Positions 45,882-57,300 of a stretch of DNA of 64,000 nucleotides are shown piece by piece. The position numbers and the translations under genes are program-made. This DNA comes from Auricularia sp. M13 (Eukaryota > Basidiomycota > Agaricomycetes > Auriculariales > Auriculariaceae). Numbering within the stretch: position 1 is the stretch's first letter; the number at the start of each line of letters is the position of its first letter. Below the pieces are notes generated by a model that saw only the letters and a list, made by a program, of their open reading frames with translations, had not been told where the DNA came from and ran no database searches. The DNA is taken from positions 2,790,001-2,854,000 of the forward strand of contig CM073201.1 in the NCBI GenBank assembly GCA_037042915.1, in the 5' to 3' direction.

Positions 45882-46634
45882 CGCGATTGCGAGAGGAAAC
45901 GCGCTTTCGTACTCCGCTCGTCCTCGTCAACCCGGACACGAGCTTGGTCTTGGTTCGTGCTTTGATCCACGCGCTCCAAATTTTCAGACTGATAGAGTCT
46001 AGATCCGTTGTCTACGAGTAGCAGAGCCATCGAGGCAATATGAAGCCATGCCTATCGAGTATACAGTATGATGAATTTGCCTCCATCTTCTTCGGGAGCC
46101 GCAGTGTTCACTTATAGCGCATTGACTCAGGCGTCATACATTGAGTTCACCCCTCCCCCACCCTCTGAAACGCATTTTTCACCCTTCTTCGGACAACCGG
46201 CGACCTCAGCAGCGGGAGCTCGCGCAGTTGGCTGACAGGCGAAACATCAACATAACCCTGCAAGAACGTTCACGGCGCCAGTGGGCTGTTGTAAACTGTA
46301 AGTCCCTTCCAGCAGGTGCATGCGAACTAAGTGCGTTATGATGAAACAGTACGAGTAATTCGGACCATGCGATGCCCAGTGACAGCCATGCTGCATGCCC
46401 TTGTGTCCTACGGCCTGTCATTGTGAATACTTCCTTGCCCGTGCTCACCGCCAAATCATGCCTGTCATCGTCATTGCGATGATATTAGACCAACAACGCG
46501 GACAAGTATGGCCGTGAGGCGGTGCGCGCGCCCGACGCGGACGGCTATAATAATGCGCCTCCCAAGCCCTAGGCGCGGCCTGTCTCATTCTCCCCCGTCC
46601 GCTTTTGTTTATTTTCCATTTTTCACCATTGAAG
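45882..46634. promoter_or_regulatory. Divergent region of SLD5 and AA14 gene 1, with TATA box
   Basis: About 750 bp with no supported gene. TATAATAA at 46546-46553 lies 82 bp before the AA14 start and is its likely TATA box. No clear element is seen for SLD5. Confidence 0.5.
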
Positions 46635-48464
46635 ATGTTCGTTACCGCACGCTCCCTCGCTTTGGTCGCACTCGCTGGCGTCGCCCGCGCCCACATCGGC
46701 CCTTTCGGACCCGGTATGCACCTTTTGAGCATGATTTGTATGGATTCTCAATTGTATTATTCGCTGATTGCAGGCATGTTCTGTCGCAACGGGTTGAGGT
46801 AAGGGGTGGTCTTTCGCGGTCATCGCATCGAAGGATTCAGACTCATGATCACGACGAACTTGAAGCAATGAGCAGCAAGACAACACGAACGAGGTCGCCA
46901 ACCCGCTGTACCAGAAGAACCTGACAGAATTCATGTTCCACGGCGAGGTATGCGTGTTCGGTTCACTGCTAATGCAAGCTGCGAATTCACCTTCGCTCCA
47001 TCGCAGTGTCGTAACTTCCCACCGCCGCAGGGAGAGTTTCTGCAACTGTGAGCACGGCACCATTTATCACTAAGTCTCATTTGCTCAAACTCATCAAGGC
47101 CCGCGGGAGGTGCAGTGAAGCTTGAACTCGCTGGTGCGTGTCTATCTTCCTCGACTCGCGCAGATTATTTTTTTCTGACCCGAGAGCGCAGGCAACAAGG
47201 GCCAGACCACGCTCAGCTTCGGTGAGTATACTCTATATACCACCGTTAGCATAGTCTCACGAAGACAAGATGGCAAATTTACGAGTGAATGGCCTGGTAA
47301 GCACTATTAGGAGACCGTATCCCGCGACGATTGTTAACGACCCGCCATTGAACAGACGGCGGTGGTGAGTGCTTGATGATTCTGTTAGAGCGGCATCGAT
47401 TGCTGAACATCCGTATAGAGCACCCCGAGTACGAGGATCCGTCCTGGAATCAGTGGTAAGTCAGTCCGAGTTGTATATCCGATTGGACGCTCACTCTCCG
47501 TCAAAGTATCACAACGCCCAATCTGGTTTGTTTTTTTCAGATAGATTCCGTTTTATCCGTCTCACCGCTCGATGCAGCACGCGAAGAACTATGCGGATGC
47601 TGCAGGGACCGTCTTGGGTGCGTCTGTGTCCTTTGAAGTTCGTTTCCCGCTCGTCCGACTCACCCACTTTCAGCGATCGCATACAAGTCGGACATCAACG
47701 CGGTTGGCATCGAAGATCTGACGGTCATAAGCGTGCTCCCGAACTCGCCGTGGAAGCGTGAGGTCGAGTACGAGATCCCCGCCGACCTGCCTGGCTGCGA
47801 CGACTGCGTGTGCGCATGGGGCTGGGTGCCCAACAACTGCGGTCCGTTTGCCGCTCACTCTCTGCGCCGTTCGCCCGATCTCACACGACTGCTCTAGGTA
47901 TCCCGAACATGTACATGACTGGGTGCGCCGCGGCACTTGCAGCTCCCCCGCGTTTCTCACCCGCGGCATCCGCAGCTTCAAATGCCAGGTGACCAACGCC
48001 CGCCCGGACGCGCCCGCCCTCGCCCCGCCGCAGACTCCCGTCTGGTGCGAGGACGACGAGTCGAAATGCGTCAAGGGCGCCAAGCGCATGGTCATCTGGC
48101 ACCAGGACCCGTCGATCAACAACATCGAGACCGACGGCCTGTCGCAAAAGGACGGCCAGGCGCGCAGCCCCGGTACGTGCAATCATACTGTATATACTGT
48201 ACCTCGCCCCGAGGCTCCAAGGCGCTGATCCGCAACGGTCATGCAGGCTATAACATGAAGCTGGGCTTCCACCCTGGTGCCCAAAACGACATCTTCGTCC
48301 CGGCCTCCGAGTCGCCCGCGCCCTCTCAGACTGAGCCTGCGCCCGCGCAGCCGTCGGAGACGTGCAACACCCTCCCGAGGAGAGAGCATCGCCAGCATCA
48401 GCGCCGCCTCTTCACGCTTGGCCCGTTCCGCCTCGATTATGTGTCCAACGGTGACGCCGCGTAA
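46635..48464 (+). CDS. AA14-type lytic polysaccharide monooxygenase 1
   Basis: The signal peptide MFVTARSLALVALAGVARA is cut before HIGPFGPGMFC, giving the N-terminal copper-brace His. Later blocks: EVANPLYQKNLTEFMFHGE, CRNFPPPQGEFLQLPAGGAV, CITTPNLHAKNYADAAGT (second brace His), VISVLPNSPWKREVEYEIPA, CVCAWGWVPNNCGIPNMYM, PVWCEDDESKCVKGAKRMVI, GYNMKLGFHPGAQNDIFV. It has about 14 exons, including one of 9 nt (47356-47364, DGG) and one of 19 nt (47507-47525). After the domain a Ser/Pro linker and a basic end (REHRQHQRRLFTLGPFRL) follow that AA14 gene 2 lacks. AA14 enzymes are copper oxidases reported to act on xylan-covered cellulose in white-rot fungi. Confidence 0.85.
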
Positions 48465-48714
48465 GGGTTACGCGGGCTTGGCGTCGACCTCGGTTTATTA
48501 TTTTTTATGTTCCAACGCTTCGCGTTTCGCGTTGCTCGTTGCTAATGTTCTTAAATCCTGGTAATTTATGACTCAGGCCGCTGCGAAGATGAGTTGCGTT
48601 GCGAACCACCTCCGGATGGGCGAATGAGATGCGAATGAAGGATATGCGATCAGCAGTCCCGCATCTATGTACAAAATCCGGAATCATCATTCATCTCAGG
48701 AAAGTCCCAAGCAA

Positions 48715-49620
48715 TCAACCTCCCAGCCTCGTCCATCTGCCCGCGCGGACGTCCTCGCGAATGTGTTTCTCCGTCCCGGGCGTGACGCAGCCCATGCGGT
48801 TGAGATTGGCGAGGAACCGCTTCTCATCCTCCGTATCCTCCCGCCCAAGTGCGCCGTTGTAGAAAGGCACGCGGCCGAAATGGCGAAGAGTGGGGTAATG
48901 CGCATCGTAGAGCAGGAACATCCAGTACGCGTAGTCTTGCAGCAGGACGTCGTCGCCCTTGGGCGGGCCGTAGTCGCCCACCCTGACAAACGAGGTCGGG
49001 TCGCTGAGGATCTCGTCACGGATCGACGCGTATGGGTCCTCCGCCCCGGTGTGCTCCTGGACCGCCGCGCGCATGTCGGCGAGCAGGAGCAGCATCGTTT
49101 CGCGGTCGGATATCTCCTCCGTATGCGCGAAGACGGCGAGGAACCAGAGGTTCGCGACGAGCCAGTGCCCGAAGGTGTAGCCCATTGATTGCCAGCGCTG
49201 AACGGAGTCGGGACGCAGAGAGGCGGGGAGCTGGACGAGGCACCTAGCCACCTTCGCCGCGAGCGGGTCGAAGAAACCGAGCAGCCAGCGCTCGTCGATC
49301 CCCTCCAGCAGCATACGCGGCGCCTGGTCGAGCAGGATGAGAAGGCCGTAGGCTTGCACAGGGAACGAGGCGTCCTCGGGCGCCGGGAGGTACTGCATGA
49401 GGTCGGGCATCTCGTCCATCGGGATCTCGCTGAGCTCCTGGAGCGCGGCGTAGCAGACGGCGCGGAAGGCTGCCACGTCGAACTCGCCGAGCAGGTACCA
49501 GTGGACGACCGCGGCGAAGTCCAGGTCGCGCTGCTTTGGCCATGGGATGCGCGCTTCGAAGGCTTCTTGCAGAAGCCGCGGAGTTAGGATAGCTGCCAAA
49601 CGTTGGGCGTGATCGGTCAT
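48715..49620 (-). CDS. DUF924-like protein, copy 1
   Basis: A single exon of 301 residues, MTDHAQRLAAILTPRLLQEA to GRWTRLGG. The central part FPVQAYGLLILLDQAPRMLL, EGIDERWLLGFFDPLAAKVA resembles the LxLLLDQxPR core of DUF924, an all-helical TPR-like family of unknown function. GYTFGHWLVANLWFLAVFAH and HFGRVPFYNGALGREDTEDE are further family marks shared with copies 2 and 3. No signal peptide. It is convergent with AA14 gene 1, 250 bp away. Confidence 0.75.
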   Translation of the reverse strand: MTDHAQRLAAILTPRLLQEAFEARIPWPKQRDLDFAAVVHWYLLGEFDVAAFRAVCYAALQELSEIPMDEMPDLMQYLPAPEDASFPVQAYGLLILLDQAPRMLLEGIDERWLLGFFDPLAAKVARCLVQLPASLRPDSVQRWQSMGYTFGHWLVANLWFLAVFAHTEEISDRETMLLLLADMRAAVQEHTGAEDPYASIRDEILSDPTSFVRVGDYGPPKGDDVLLQDYAYWMFLLYDAHYPTLRHFGRVPFYNGALGREDTEDEKRFLANLNRMGCVTPGTEKHIREDVRAGRWTRLGG

Positions 49621-50429
49621 TGAGATGGTGGCGGAGTCAGCAAGCAGCTCCTGTCGGAGATTTTCGAACCCCTAAACACTAACCCCTAAAACTCTATATC
49701 CCCCATTACAGCCTATCGGCTAAATCAGTCATGGTCGTACGCGGGCAAACATGTCAAACGTGTCAAAAACATATCCTGTCTACATTGGGATGTAGTGATC
49801 CCGAGCTCGAGGGCAGAAGTACGGTACAATTTCTTCATAGCGCCACAAAAATACCACGAGTGATTATCCCAAGGCTTTCAAAAACTCGCAAGATCTACCG
49901 TCGTATGCCAGAGTTGATATACCAATTGAGTCATTCCTTTCTTACATCTTCCGAATCACGACGGCTTTCAAAGCCTGTGCGGTCATGCACATGCGTCACA
50001 GCACGATCACGATTCGAGGGCATCCAATCCTACTGTACTTCAAGTTATCGGCCACTTTCATCGACGAAATCCTTGGACCTTCACCAAGGTCGCAGTGCCA
50101 CTGCGACAAGTTGGTATAGTGTGGAGGGTGGCCACCACTGCCAGCAAGCTTAACATTTCTGCGATCCACATGTATGGCAGCACGTCTATCGGAAAGACAG
50201 GCTATCTTGCAAGGCGTATGCTCCATGGCAGCTTCTCGCGACGTGTCACGTGCAGCACGTGAGAAAGGATCTGCCAGCGCCACCCGTTTAGGACTCTTAC
50301 CTTCCCTTTACAACCGGCGCGCCCAAACGCAGTAGAATGCCGCTCCCGAGGCGCCAAGACCAGCTCGCACAGTCCTGCAAGCAGCGGCGCGTAGAGTCGC
50401 AGGTTGACGAGTGAAAGTGCGGGCGGAGT
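49621..50429. other. Intergenic, no supported gene
   Basis: About 800 bp, AT-richer, with short overlapping frames only. It includes the promoter of the DUF924-like copy 1. Confidence 0.45.
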
Positions 50430-50436
50430 TATATAG
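50430..50436 (+). promoter_or_regulatory. TATA box (TATATAG)
   Basis: TATATAG lies 78 bp before the ATG at 50508, at a distance fitting a TATA promoter. Confidence 0.55.
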
Positions 50437-50507
50437 GAAAGGGGCAGACGACTTTACACCTAACCCACCACCCACTAGCCACCACACACACGCAGCGGCC
50501 CCCAGCC

Positions 50508-51398
50508 ATGGCGCCCCAGGCGATATCCGACAGCCAGACGAGCACGGGCGCGGACAAGGGCAGCATCATCCTCATCTGCGTGCTCTGCGCGGCCATCATG
50601 GGCGCGATAGGCGGCGGCGCCGTCGTGCGCAAGCTGCGCGAGCGCCGGCTGCGCGAGGAGCACATCCGGCGCGAGCGCGAGAAGGCGGAGCGCGAGAAGG
50701 CGCACGGGGGCGAGACGAGCCGGTTCGTCATCATCGGGCGCGGGGACTCGATGGCGTCGCTGGGCTCGGTGTCCGAGAAGGACTCAGGGGACGCGTCGGA
50801 CGGCGACGGCGACGACGTGCCGCTCGGCCTGCTGCGCAAGACGTCCGACGCGAGCAGCACGCTGGTGCACGTGCCGCTCGACGGCGGCGGCAAGAAGTCC
50901 AGAAGCAAGTCCTCCAAGCCGTTCAAGTCCCAGTCCGTCGCGCGGGATCTCAAGAGCGGCGAGCGCAAGAACAATATCCCGCTCGTGCACTCTGTCGCGT
51001 CGATGGTCTCGTGGACGGGCGTGGGCCGGACGCTGCTCGAGCCGTCGCCGACCAGGTCGACGGTGGGGATGATGTCGCCGCACGCGTCGCCACGCTCCCA
51101 GCGCCTCTCGGCCGTCATGACACCCAGCTCGCCCGACGCCATGCTGGCGCGCTCGACGCTGCCGCCTCCCGCGATCACAATATCGATACCAACAAGCGAA
51201 AGCCTCGGCGCGCAGGCCCGGGCGGAGTGGGCGATGGAGATGCAGCTGCAAGGAGAGTCTTACGAGCAGTATGTCGCGTGGGGGACGCATGAGACGGGCA
51301 CTTCGGACGAGCACGAGGAGGAGGGAACGCCGGTTGTGGAGGAGGCCGACGTGGTCGAGGACATGCAATCTGGGCTGCATCCGCACACACGTTTCTGA
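50508..51398 (+). CDS. Small single-pass membrane protein with basic tail
   Basis: A single exon of 296 residues. After a short polar N-terminus (MAPQAISDSQTSTGADKG) one membrane helix follows (SIILICVLCAAIMGAIGGGA), then a strongly basic helix (RKLRERRLREEHIRREREKA). The rest is Ser/Lys/Pro-rich and disordered with an acidic end (HEEEGTPVVEEADVVEDMQS). The positive-inside rule puts the long tail in the cytosol. No cleavable signal or domain recognised. It resembles the layout of agaricomycete orphan membrane proteins, such as the larger one at 29875. Confidence 0.7.
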   Translation: MAPQAISDSQTSTGADKGSIILICVLCAAIMGAIGGGAVVRKLRERRLREEHIRREREKAEREKAHGGETSRFVIIGRGDSMASLGSVSEKDSGDASDGDGDDVPLGLLRKTSDASSTLVHVPLDGGGKKSRSKSSKPFKSQSVARDLKSGERKNNIPLVHSVASMVSWTGVGRTLLEPSPTRSTVGMMSPHASPRSQRLSAVMTPSSPDAMLARSTLPPPAITISIPTSESLGAQARAEWAMEMQLQGESYEQYVAWGTHETGTSDEHEEEGTPVVEEADVVEDMQSGLHPHTRF

Positions 51399-51705
51399 AA
51401 ACGCATACCCACATTCTTTATTTTCCGTCTAGATTTGCTGAGGACTGTATCGTTACTGCTCGTTACCTGTCTCCGTATGATTTGTGCCCATGTACCTGCA
51501 ATATCCATTAGACGCTGTTCGCCTGCAGCGAGCCCGACAACACGCACTGGACAACTACCCTTGCCAGCTTATTTACTACCAGACGTGTAGCAACGGCCGC
51601 CTCAGAGCTCTGAGGGTGCACGCGGCAGCAGCGTGAGCGAGGCAAACAAACACAAGCTCTCGGCCACAGCGGCATTGTCACTGCGCGTGAGAGCGGCCCA
51701 GCTCA
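51399..51705. other. Intergenic, 5' flank of the DUF4045 gene
   Basis: About 300 bp with no gene or clear TATA box. Confidence 0.4.
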
Positions 51706-54700
51706 ATGTCGTCTCCAACGGTGACCAGCTCGTCTGCTCGTCGGCGCACGTTTGGAGGCGGAACAGATCCCGCGCTATCTGAGTGGTCGTCGAGAATTCG
51801 GCAGCTGCAGCAGGACGTGGATGACGACGTCGAGCAAGAGCAGAAGCGCCTGGCCGACGTGAGTGCGCCGTTGACCTACGCTTTGCTGGCTTATAACGCG
51901 CTCTTGGTGGCAGGAAATAGCAGCATCCAGGCTGGAGCGCACCAGGCGGAGAGGCACAGGCACCTATGTCCTCTGTGAGCCACCCAGCGACTATTCACGG
52001 TTCGGGGATTATAATCTGACGCTATTTGCTAGCACCAGAAATTGCCCAGGACCTGGCGTCTGACGGGGACGACATGCGCGCTATAGTCGACAGGCAGCAG
52101 CACCAGTCGGACGCCTTCAGGAAGCTCGTGGCGGGCAGCGCCAGCGGCGACGCGAGCTCGACTGCCTCGCGCTCGCCGCCGCCCAGCGACACGGGCAGCA
52201 GCAGGACAGCGCCCATATCGCTTGCCCAATTCATGGGCGGTCGCGCGACGGGACCCAGGCTGAATAAACCGGCGCCGCAGCCAGAGGCGGCTGATTACAC
52301 GAGCTACCAGCGACCGCAGAGCTCGCATCCTGTCTTCGGCGCCCGTGCCCTCAGCCCCACTAGCAGCGACGGCTTCTCTGTTTCTCAGCGGGCACGTCAG
52401 CGTAGCGAGCCGGCTGCTGTTGCCTTGCCAGGGCTTTCGAACCCGCGCTCGACCACGCCGTCGTCGCGAGCATTCACGCCTGAGCCCCCGAGGGCAACCA
52501 CGCCGCATACTGCAGACTCGCTGTCCCGCGCTCGCAGCCCGGAGACCCCTGCTCGCGTTGCGAGCCCGCCCGTCTCTCGGACGCCGGAGCCCGTGCACTC
52601 CTTTGCTCGAAGCAGCACACCGACTTCCAGACGCTTCACCGAGATTCCACCCAAGTCGCACACGCCTGAACCTGCAGCGCGAGCCATCAGCCCACCAGTT
52701 TCTCGTACGCCGGAGAGGAGCCACACGCCCACGTCGCGTCGCTTTTCGGAATTCCCGCCGCCGAAGTCGCACACTCCTGAACCCGCCGCCCGCGCCATTA
52801 GCCCTCAGGCTTCCCGTACCCCAGAGCCCGGCCGCAGCGGTACTCCAGGTGGTCAGCGCTCTGCTAGCCCGTACAAGACCAAAGCCCACGATGCCCCTCG
52901 TTCTCCTTCGCCGCGTGGCAAGAGCCCGGTTTCGCAGCATTTTACCGGACCCAAGAGCAGGCCGACTACGCCTCATTCATCGGCTTCTCGTGAGTTCAAC
53001 GTTGATATTAATTGAGCATATTCATAAATTTCTTCCCAGGTGCGAAGTCTAAGTCCCCGCCGCCGGCTCGGCCATTCACGCCCAAGAGTCCAACGGCTCC
53101 CGCCTACATCACCGCAACGTCGACGGGCAACAACCAGTTCCGTTCCAGCGCGACCTCGCGACCACTGCCAACCCCGAGCGCCAGCACTACACCGTCTCGC
53201 AGCGCGGGCTCAACGCCGAGCATCAACGTGACCACGCCCCTCCGCACACCCGTATCGGCATCGACAACGCCCAAGTCCTCCCCGCAGCCCGCGGCGACGC
53301 CGTCCTTCCTCGCGCGGCCGCTCCCGCCGCGCAACCCGCCCGCGAAGCAGATCATCCCGTCCACGACGGCGGTCTCGCAGGCGTTCCTCAAGCCGCCCAA
53401 GGAGAAGGACCTCACGCCGTCGCTCAGCAGGCTCCAAGGGCGCGGCTTCGTCGAGCAGCGCGTCAAGGCCGCGCGCCAGCTCAACGACGCGGTGTTCTTG
53501 CCCAAGTCGCCGCCGGCCGTCGGCGAGCTCGGCGAGCGACGGAAGAGCAGTCTTGTGGACATGTGGGTGCGCAAGGAGGAGGAGGTCGCCAGTCCTACCA
53601 GCCCACAAGCGCCCGCTACGCCGCCGCCGCCCAAGTTGGTGGGAAAGCTGGCGACGCCGTTTGCAAAAGCGCAGGCGTTGGTACAGGCGCAGTCGCCCGT
53701 CGCGACGCCGTCGAAGCCGGCCCCGCCGCCCGTGGCTGCGAAGCCCATCCAGGTGCTGCCCGTTAAGTCGACGCCGCCGCCCGTCGCGGCTAAGCCTGTT
53801 GGATTGGAACCGTCCGCGCCCAAGACTCCGAGTCCTGCATCTGCGCCTGAGCAGCCGCTTGGATCGACCCATACGACCATCTCGTTCGTCAAGGCTGAGC
53901 CCGGCGCTACCGAACGAGAGATCGTGGAGAAGGTGTTCGTGCGCCCGAAGACGCCCAATGGGAACGCGCACGCGCCACGACCCGTTTCCCGTGGTGCTCA
54001 AGACGAGGTGAAGGAATCGGCGAGCAAGCCTTCGGCGTCTGCGCTGGAGAGGCAGCCATCTGATTCTACACCTTTGACCCATGTCAGTTCTTCAGCTGTC
54101 GCACTACTTTTCTTTCCGCTAACATTCGTCATAGTTAACCAAAGGCCGGCCCAAGAAACGCAAAGGCGGCTCGTCCGCCCCTACATCGTCTGCGCCAGCG
54201 CCAGCGCCTGCGGCCGAGGTGCCGCAGCTGGTCGTGCCCACCGCGGATAGTAGTGCGAGCGACTTCGACTCGGTGCGCGTGCGGAGCGAGCTGATCAAGC
54301 AGTTCCCGTCGCCGCCGGGGATGGACATGATGGACGAGCATGGGCGCATGCAGGCTTTTCGCGAGGCCCCGCCGGAGGGGGAGGTGCTGCCGGGCGGGGC
54401 AACTACAGCAGCGACGCAACAATCCGACGACGCTAGCGCGGCGTCTCCATCACCGTCCGTCTCCATCTACGCTGCCGGCGTCGAGGCGTGGGCGGACCGC
54501 GCGCCGATTGGCGTCGCCCCGGTGCTGAAGAAGAGCAGCGCGGACGGCGTGCCGATGGTCGTCGGCCCCGGCCGCGGGCGCGCGCTGCCCGGGCTCGCGG
54601 CCATGGGCGGGGCGTCGCCCTTCTCGTCTGGCGGATCGTCCGGTGTGTCTGGGGCTGAGGACGGAGCTACTGAGCGCCCGGTTGGGAAACATCCACGCAT

Positions 54701-57106
54701 TCCGAGCACCGGCGCGCGCGCTACGGTCATGGATGTTGCCCAGGCGCTCCAGGAGCAGCATGCGCGCGAGAGCTCGGCGACGTCTGAGCCTGATGCTCCG
54801 GAGCCCGAAGCTGCCCCGCCATCGCAAGAGCCGCAGGCGGTCCAGGAGCCGGAGGAGGAAGAGGCGCCGCGTATTGGCGTGCGGGCTGCCGCTGCGATGT
54901 GGGAGAAGCAGAGTCTCACGTCGTCCGACTCTGAGACAGAGCGCCGCCCTGCGCCTGTGCCGCTCCCGACGAATGGACGGGGAGTCTCGCCGCACCTGCC
55001 GCCGCTGCCGAAGAGTCCGCCTCCCCCGGTGCCGGAGCCCGTCGAGGCGCCGCCTCTCACGTTCTCTCCGTCTCCTGTGGCATTCTCTCCGCCGCCTGTC
55101 GCGTTTTCGCCGCCACCCGTCGCGTTCTCCCCGCCGCCGGAGGCCCAGCCGCACACGGTGCCCATTCCTCGCGCCCGTCCGCCTGCTATGGCGGAGCGGC
55201 GGCGGTCGACGTACGAGAAGTATTCGAGCATAATTCTCCCGCCGTTGAAGGAAGAGGTCACCCCAGCCAACTCGCCCCAGGCGTCGTTGAGCAAGGCGTA
55301 TACGAACGGCACCAGCCCGGTTCCTGCGGAGGTTGAGCCGCAGCCGGAGGAGCAGACCACCGTTGTACAGGAAGTGATCAACCAACTCACGTCGGCGCCT
55401 GTTGAAGCGCTTGCCGAGGACGTCACGGTCACAGTTGAGCCTGATGTGCATGAGGAACACCACGCGCACGACAAACCAGAGCGTCACGAGCCTGCTCTTG
55501 AGGAGCAGGAACAGGCGCTTGAGGAGGAGGAGCCTGTCATTGAGCTCGGTATGTCGCATCGTCGCCCTTGTCGACGACTGCTGATTTTTGTTGCAGAGCA
55601 TGATGACGGGCTTCTTCCGCCGTTCAACCTGAACTCCATTCACGCACCCGCGGCGAGCTACACTCCGGATGAATCTGTTCAGACGCTTTCTGTTGAGGTA
55701 TTCATCATCTCCGGCTCGACGTCCACCCCCGCCCGCAAGCCTCAACACGTCTTCTACGAGACGGAAACAGTCGCAGTGGTGTATCGTGCCAAGGACCAGA
55801 AGTCCGGCCTTGTCAACTCCAAGGTCTGGGCATGGAGAGGTCGCGATGCAAATGCTGGAGAGCGTGAAGAGCAGAAGCTCACGGACCTCGCCAAACGGTT
55901 CGGGACAACTCTGGTGAGTCTGATGGCATTGTGCCCACGTCAGAGCATTGACATCCAATGGCCAGATTGAGTGTCCTCAGGGGAGCGAGCCATTTGAGCT
56001 CGTCCATATTCTGGGCGGCGTGTTGGTCACCAGACAGGTACGTCGCACCCTGAAAATTTCCCATGGGCAAGGGTACTAATGGCTCCCAGGGACCCCGCGC
56101 ACACTGGAGCGCTGACAACACTGCGATGCATCGTGTGCGCTTCATCGGCAATGTCATGTTTATCGACCAACAGGATCTTGTGAGGCTGCCCGGTGTATTG
56201 TGGCGTAATTCGCCGGCTGACACGGATATTCTGAAGGACATTTCGAACCTTTGTTCCGGGTCCAGCTTCTGCCTGTCCTTGCTCGGCTCGTTCTATGTCT
56301 GGCACGGTCGGGGCTCGCTCGAGGTCGAGCGCCAGGAAGCGCTGTCGTACGCCAAGAAGATGCTGGCGACGGAAGGTACTGAAGTCATCGAGCTGAACGA
56401 GGGCGCCGAGGACGAGATGTTCTGGGCGATGTTGGGCGACGCACCCTATGCCAATGCCGAGTACTGGCAGTGGCGTATTGACTTGCCCCACGCCGGCCCG
56501 CGACTGTTCAGGATCGACTCCGGCAAAGGCAAGGATGCCGTGAAGCACATCTCCAACTTTTCTGCTCGCGAGATGACCCCTACCGGCGTATATGTCATTG
56601 ACGGCGTCTTCGAATTGTTTGTGGTCGTCGGCACCCAGGCCCGCGGGAAGAGGACTGACATTCGTTTGGCGTTATACATTGCCGAGGTGGGCAGCGCCCT
56701 ATCTCTGGAGGATTTCCACTTGTTGACATGTTTCAGAACATTTCTATGGCGGTGGCACGGCAGCGGCCATTCGACCCTGTGATTCATGTTCTCGTGTTAC
56801 CGTCCTTGACACCGTAAGCATCTCAATCGACGCTGGGGTTCGCGACAATCTTACAGGATCGGCAGGCTTGATCTGAAAGCATTGTTCCGCGATTTCGACG
56901 AGCGGGCTCTGAACGACGGCCACGAACCTACGCATATGAATGTCATTACCTACGAAGAAGCACATGACCATGTATGTCGTTGCAGCCACTCTGCCAAATG
57001 TGCTAATCTGTTCCGCGCGCAGATGGGACGACGCTCCTGGTCGGTTTCGGAAGTGTCGGACCTTGACTTTTTGCCTTTGGGGGTCTCTCCAGATATGTTG
57101 TCTTAA
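51706..57106 (+). CDS. DUF4045/gelsolin-like actin-associated protein
   Basis: The start MSSPTVTSSSARRRTFGGGT is followed by a coiled segment (SEWSSRIRQLQQDVDDDVEQ). A disordered Ser/Pro middle of over 1,000 residues carries repeats (KSHTPEPAARAISPPVSRTP-type units, FSPPPVA three times) and the DUF4045-like LVDMWVRKEEEVASPTSP. The C-terminal part has gelsolin-repeat features: YETETVAVVYRAKDQKSG, VNSKVWAWRGRDANAGEREE, ELVHILGGVLVTRQG, MLGDAPYANAEYWQWRIDL, RLFRIDSGKGKDAVKHISNF and TGVYVIDGVFELFVVVGTQA. It ends SDLDFLPLGVSPDMLS. Fungal proteins of this layout are thought to bind or sever actin filaments; here that is inferred from the repeats. Over 1,500 residues with at least nine exons. Confidence 0.8.
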
Positions 57107-57300
57107 TCATTTCTTTTCCAGCTTGGATACTGTTCGGATGTACATGTTTCTCTTGCATTGCTATCGAAGCTCTCATCATAGGTTACATTCTGCGCACGAT
57201 CTGATACAAGCCGACTCCATTCCCAGCTACGTGAATGTGGGGTAAAACGAAACGAAGAAAAAGCGTTGAAGGCGTCCACAAAAAACAGAATGGACCTTCT

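Noticed and set aside
49655-49680. GGGGTTCGAAAATC (minus), resembling a tRNA T-loop
   Set aside because: The flanking bases do not form a T-arm and no acceptor or anticodon stem is visible.
54450-55958. 502-codon minus-strand frame
   Set aside because: Arg-rich antisense shadow of the DUF4045/gelsolin-like gene.
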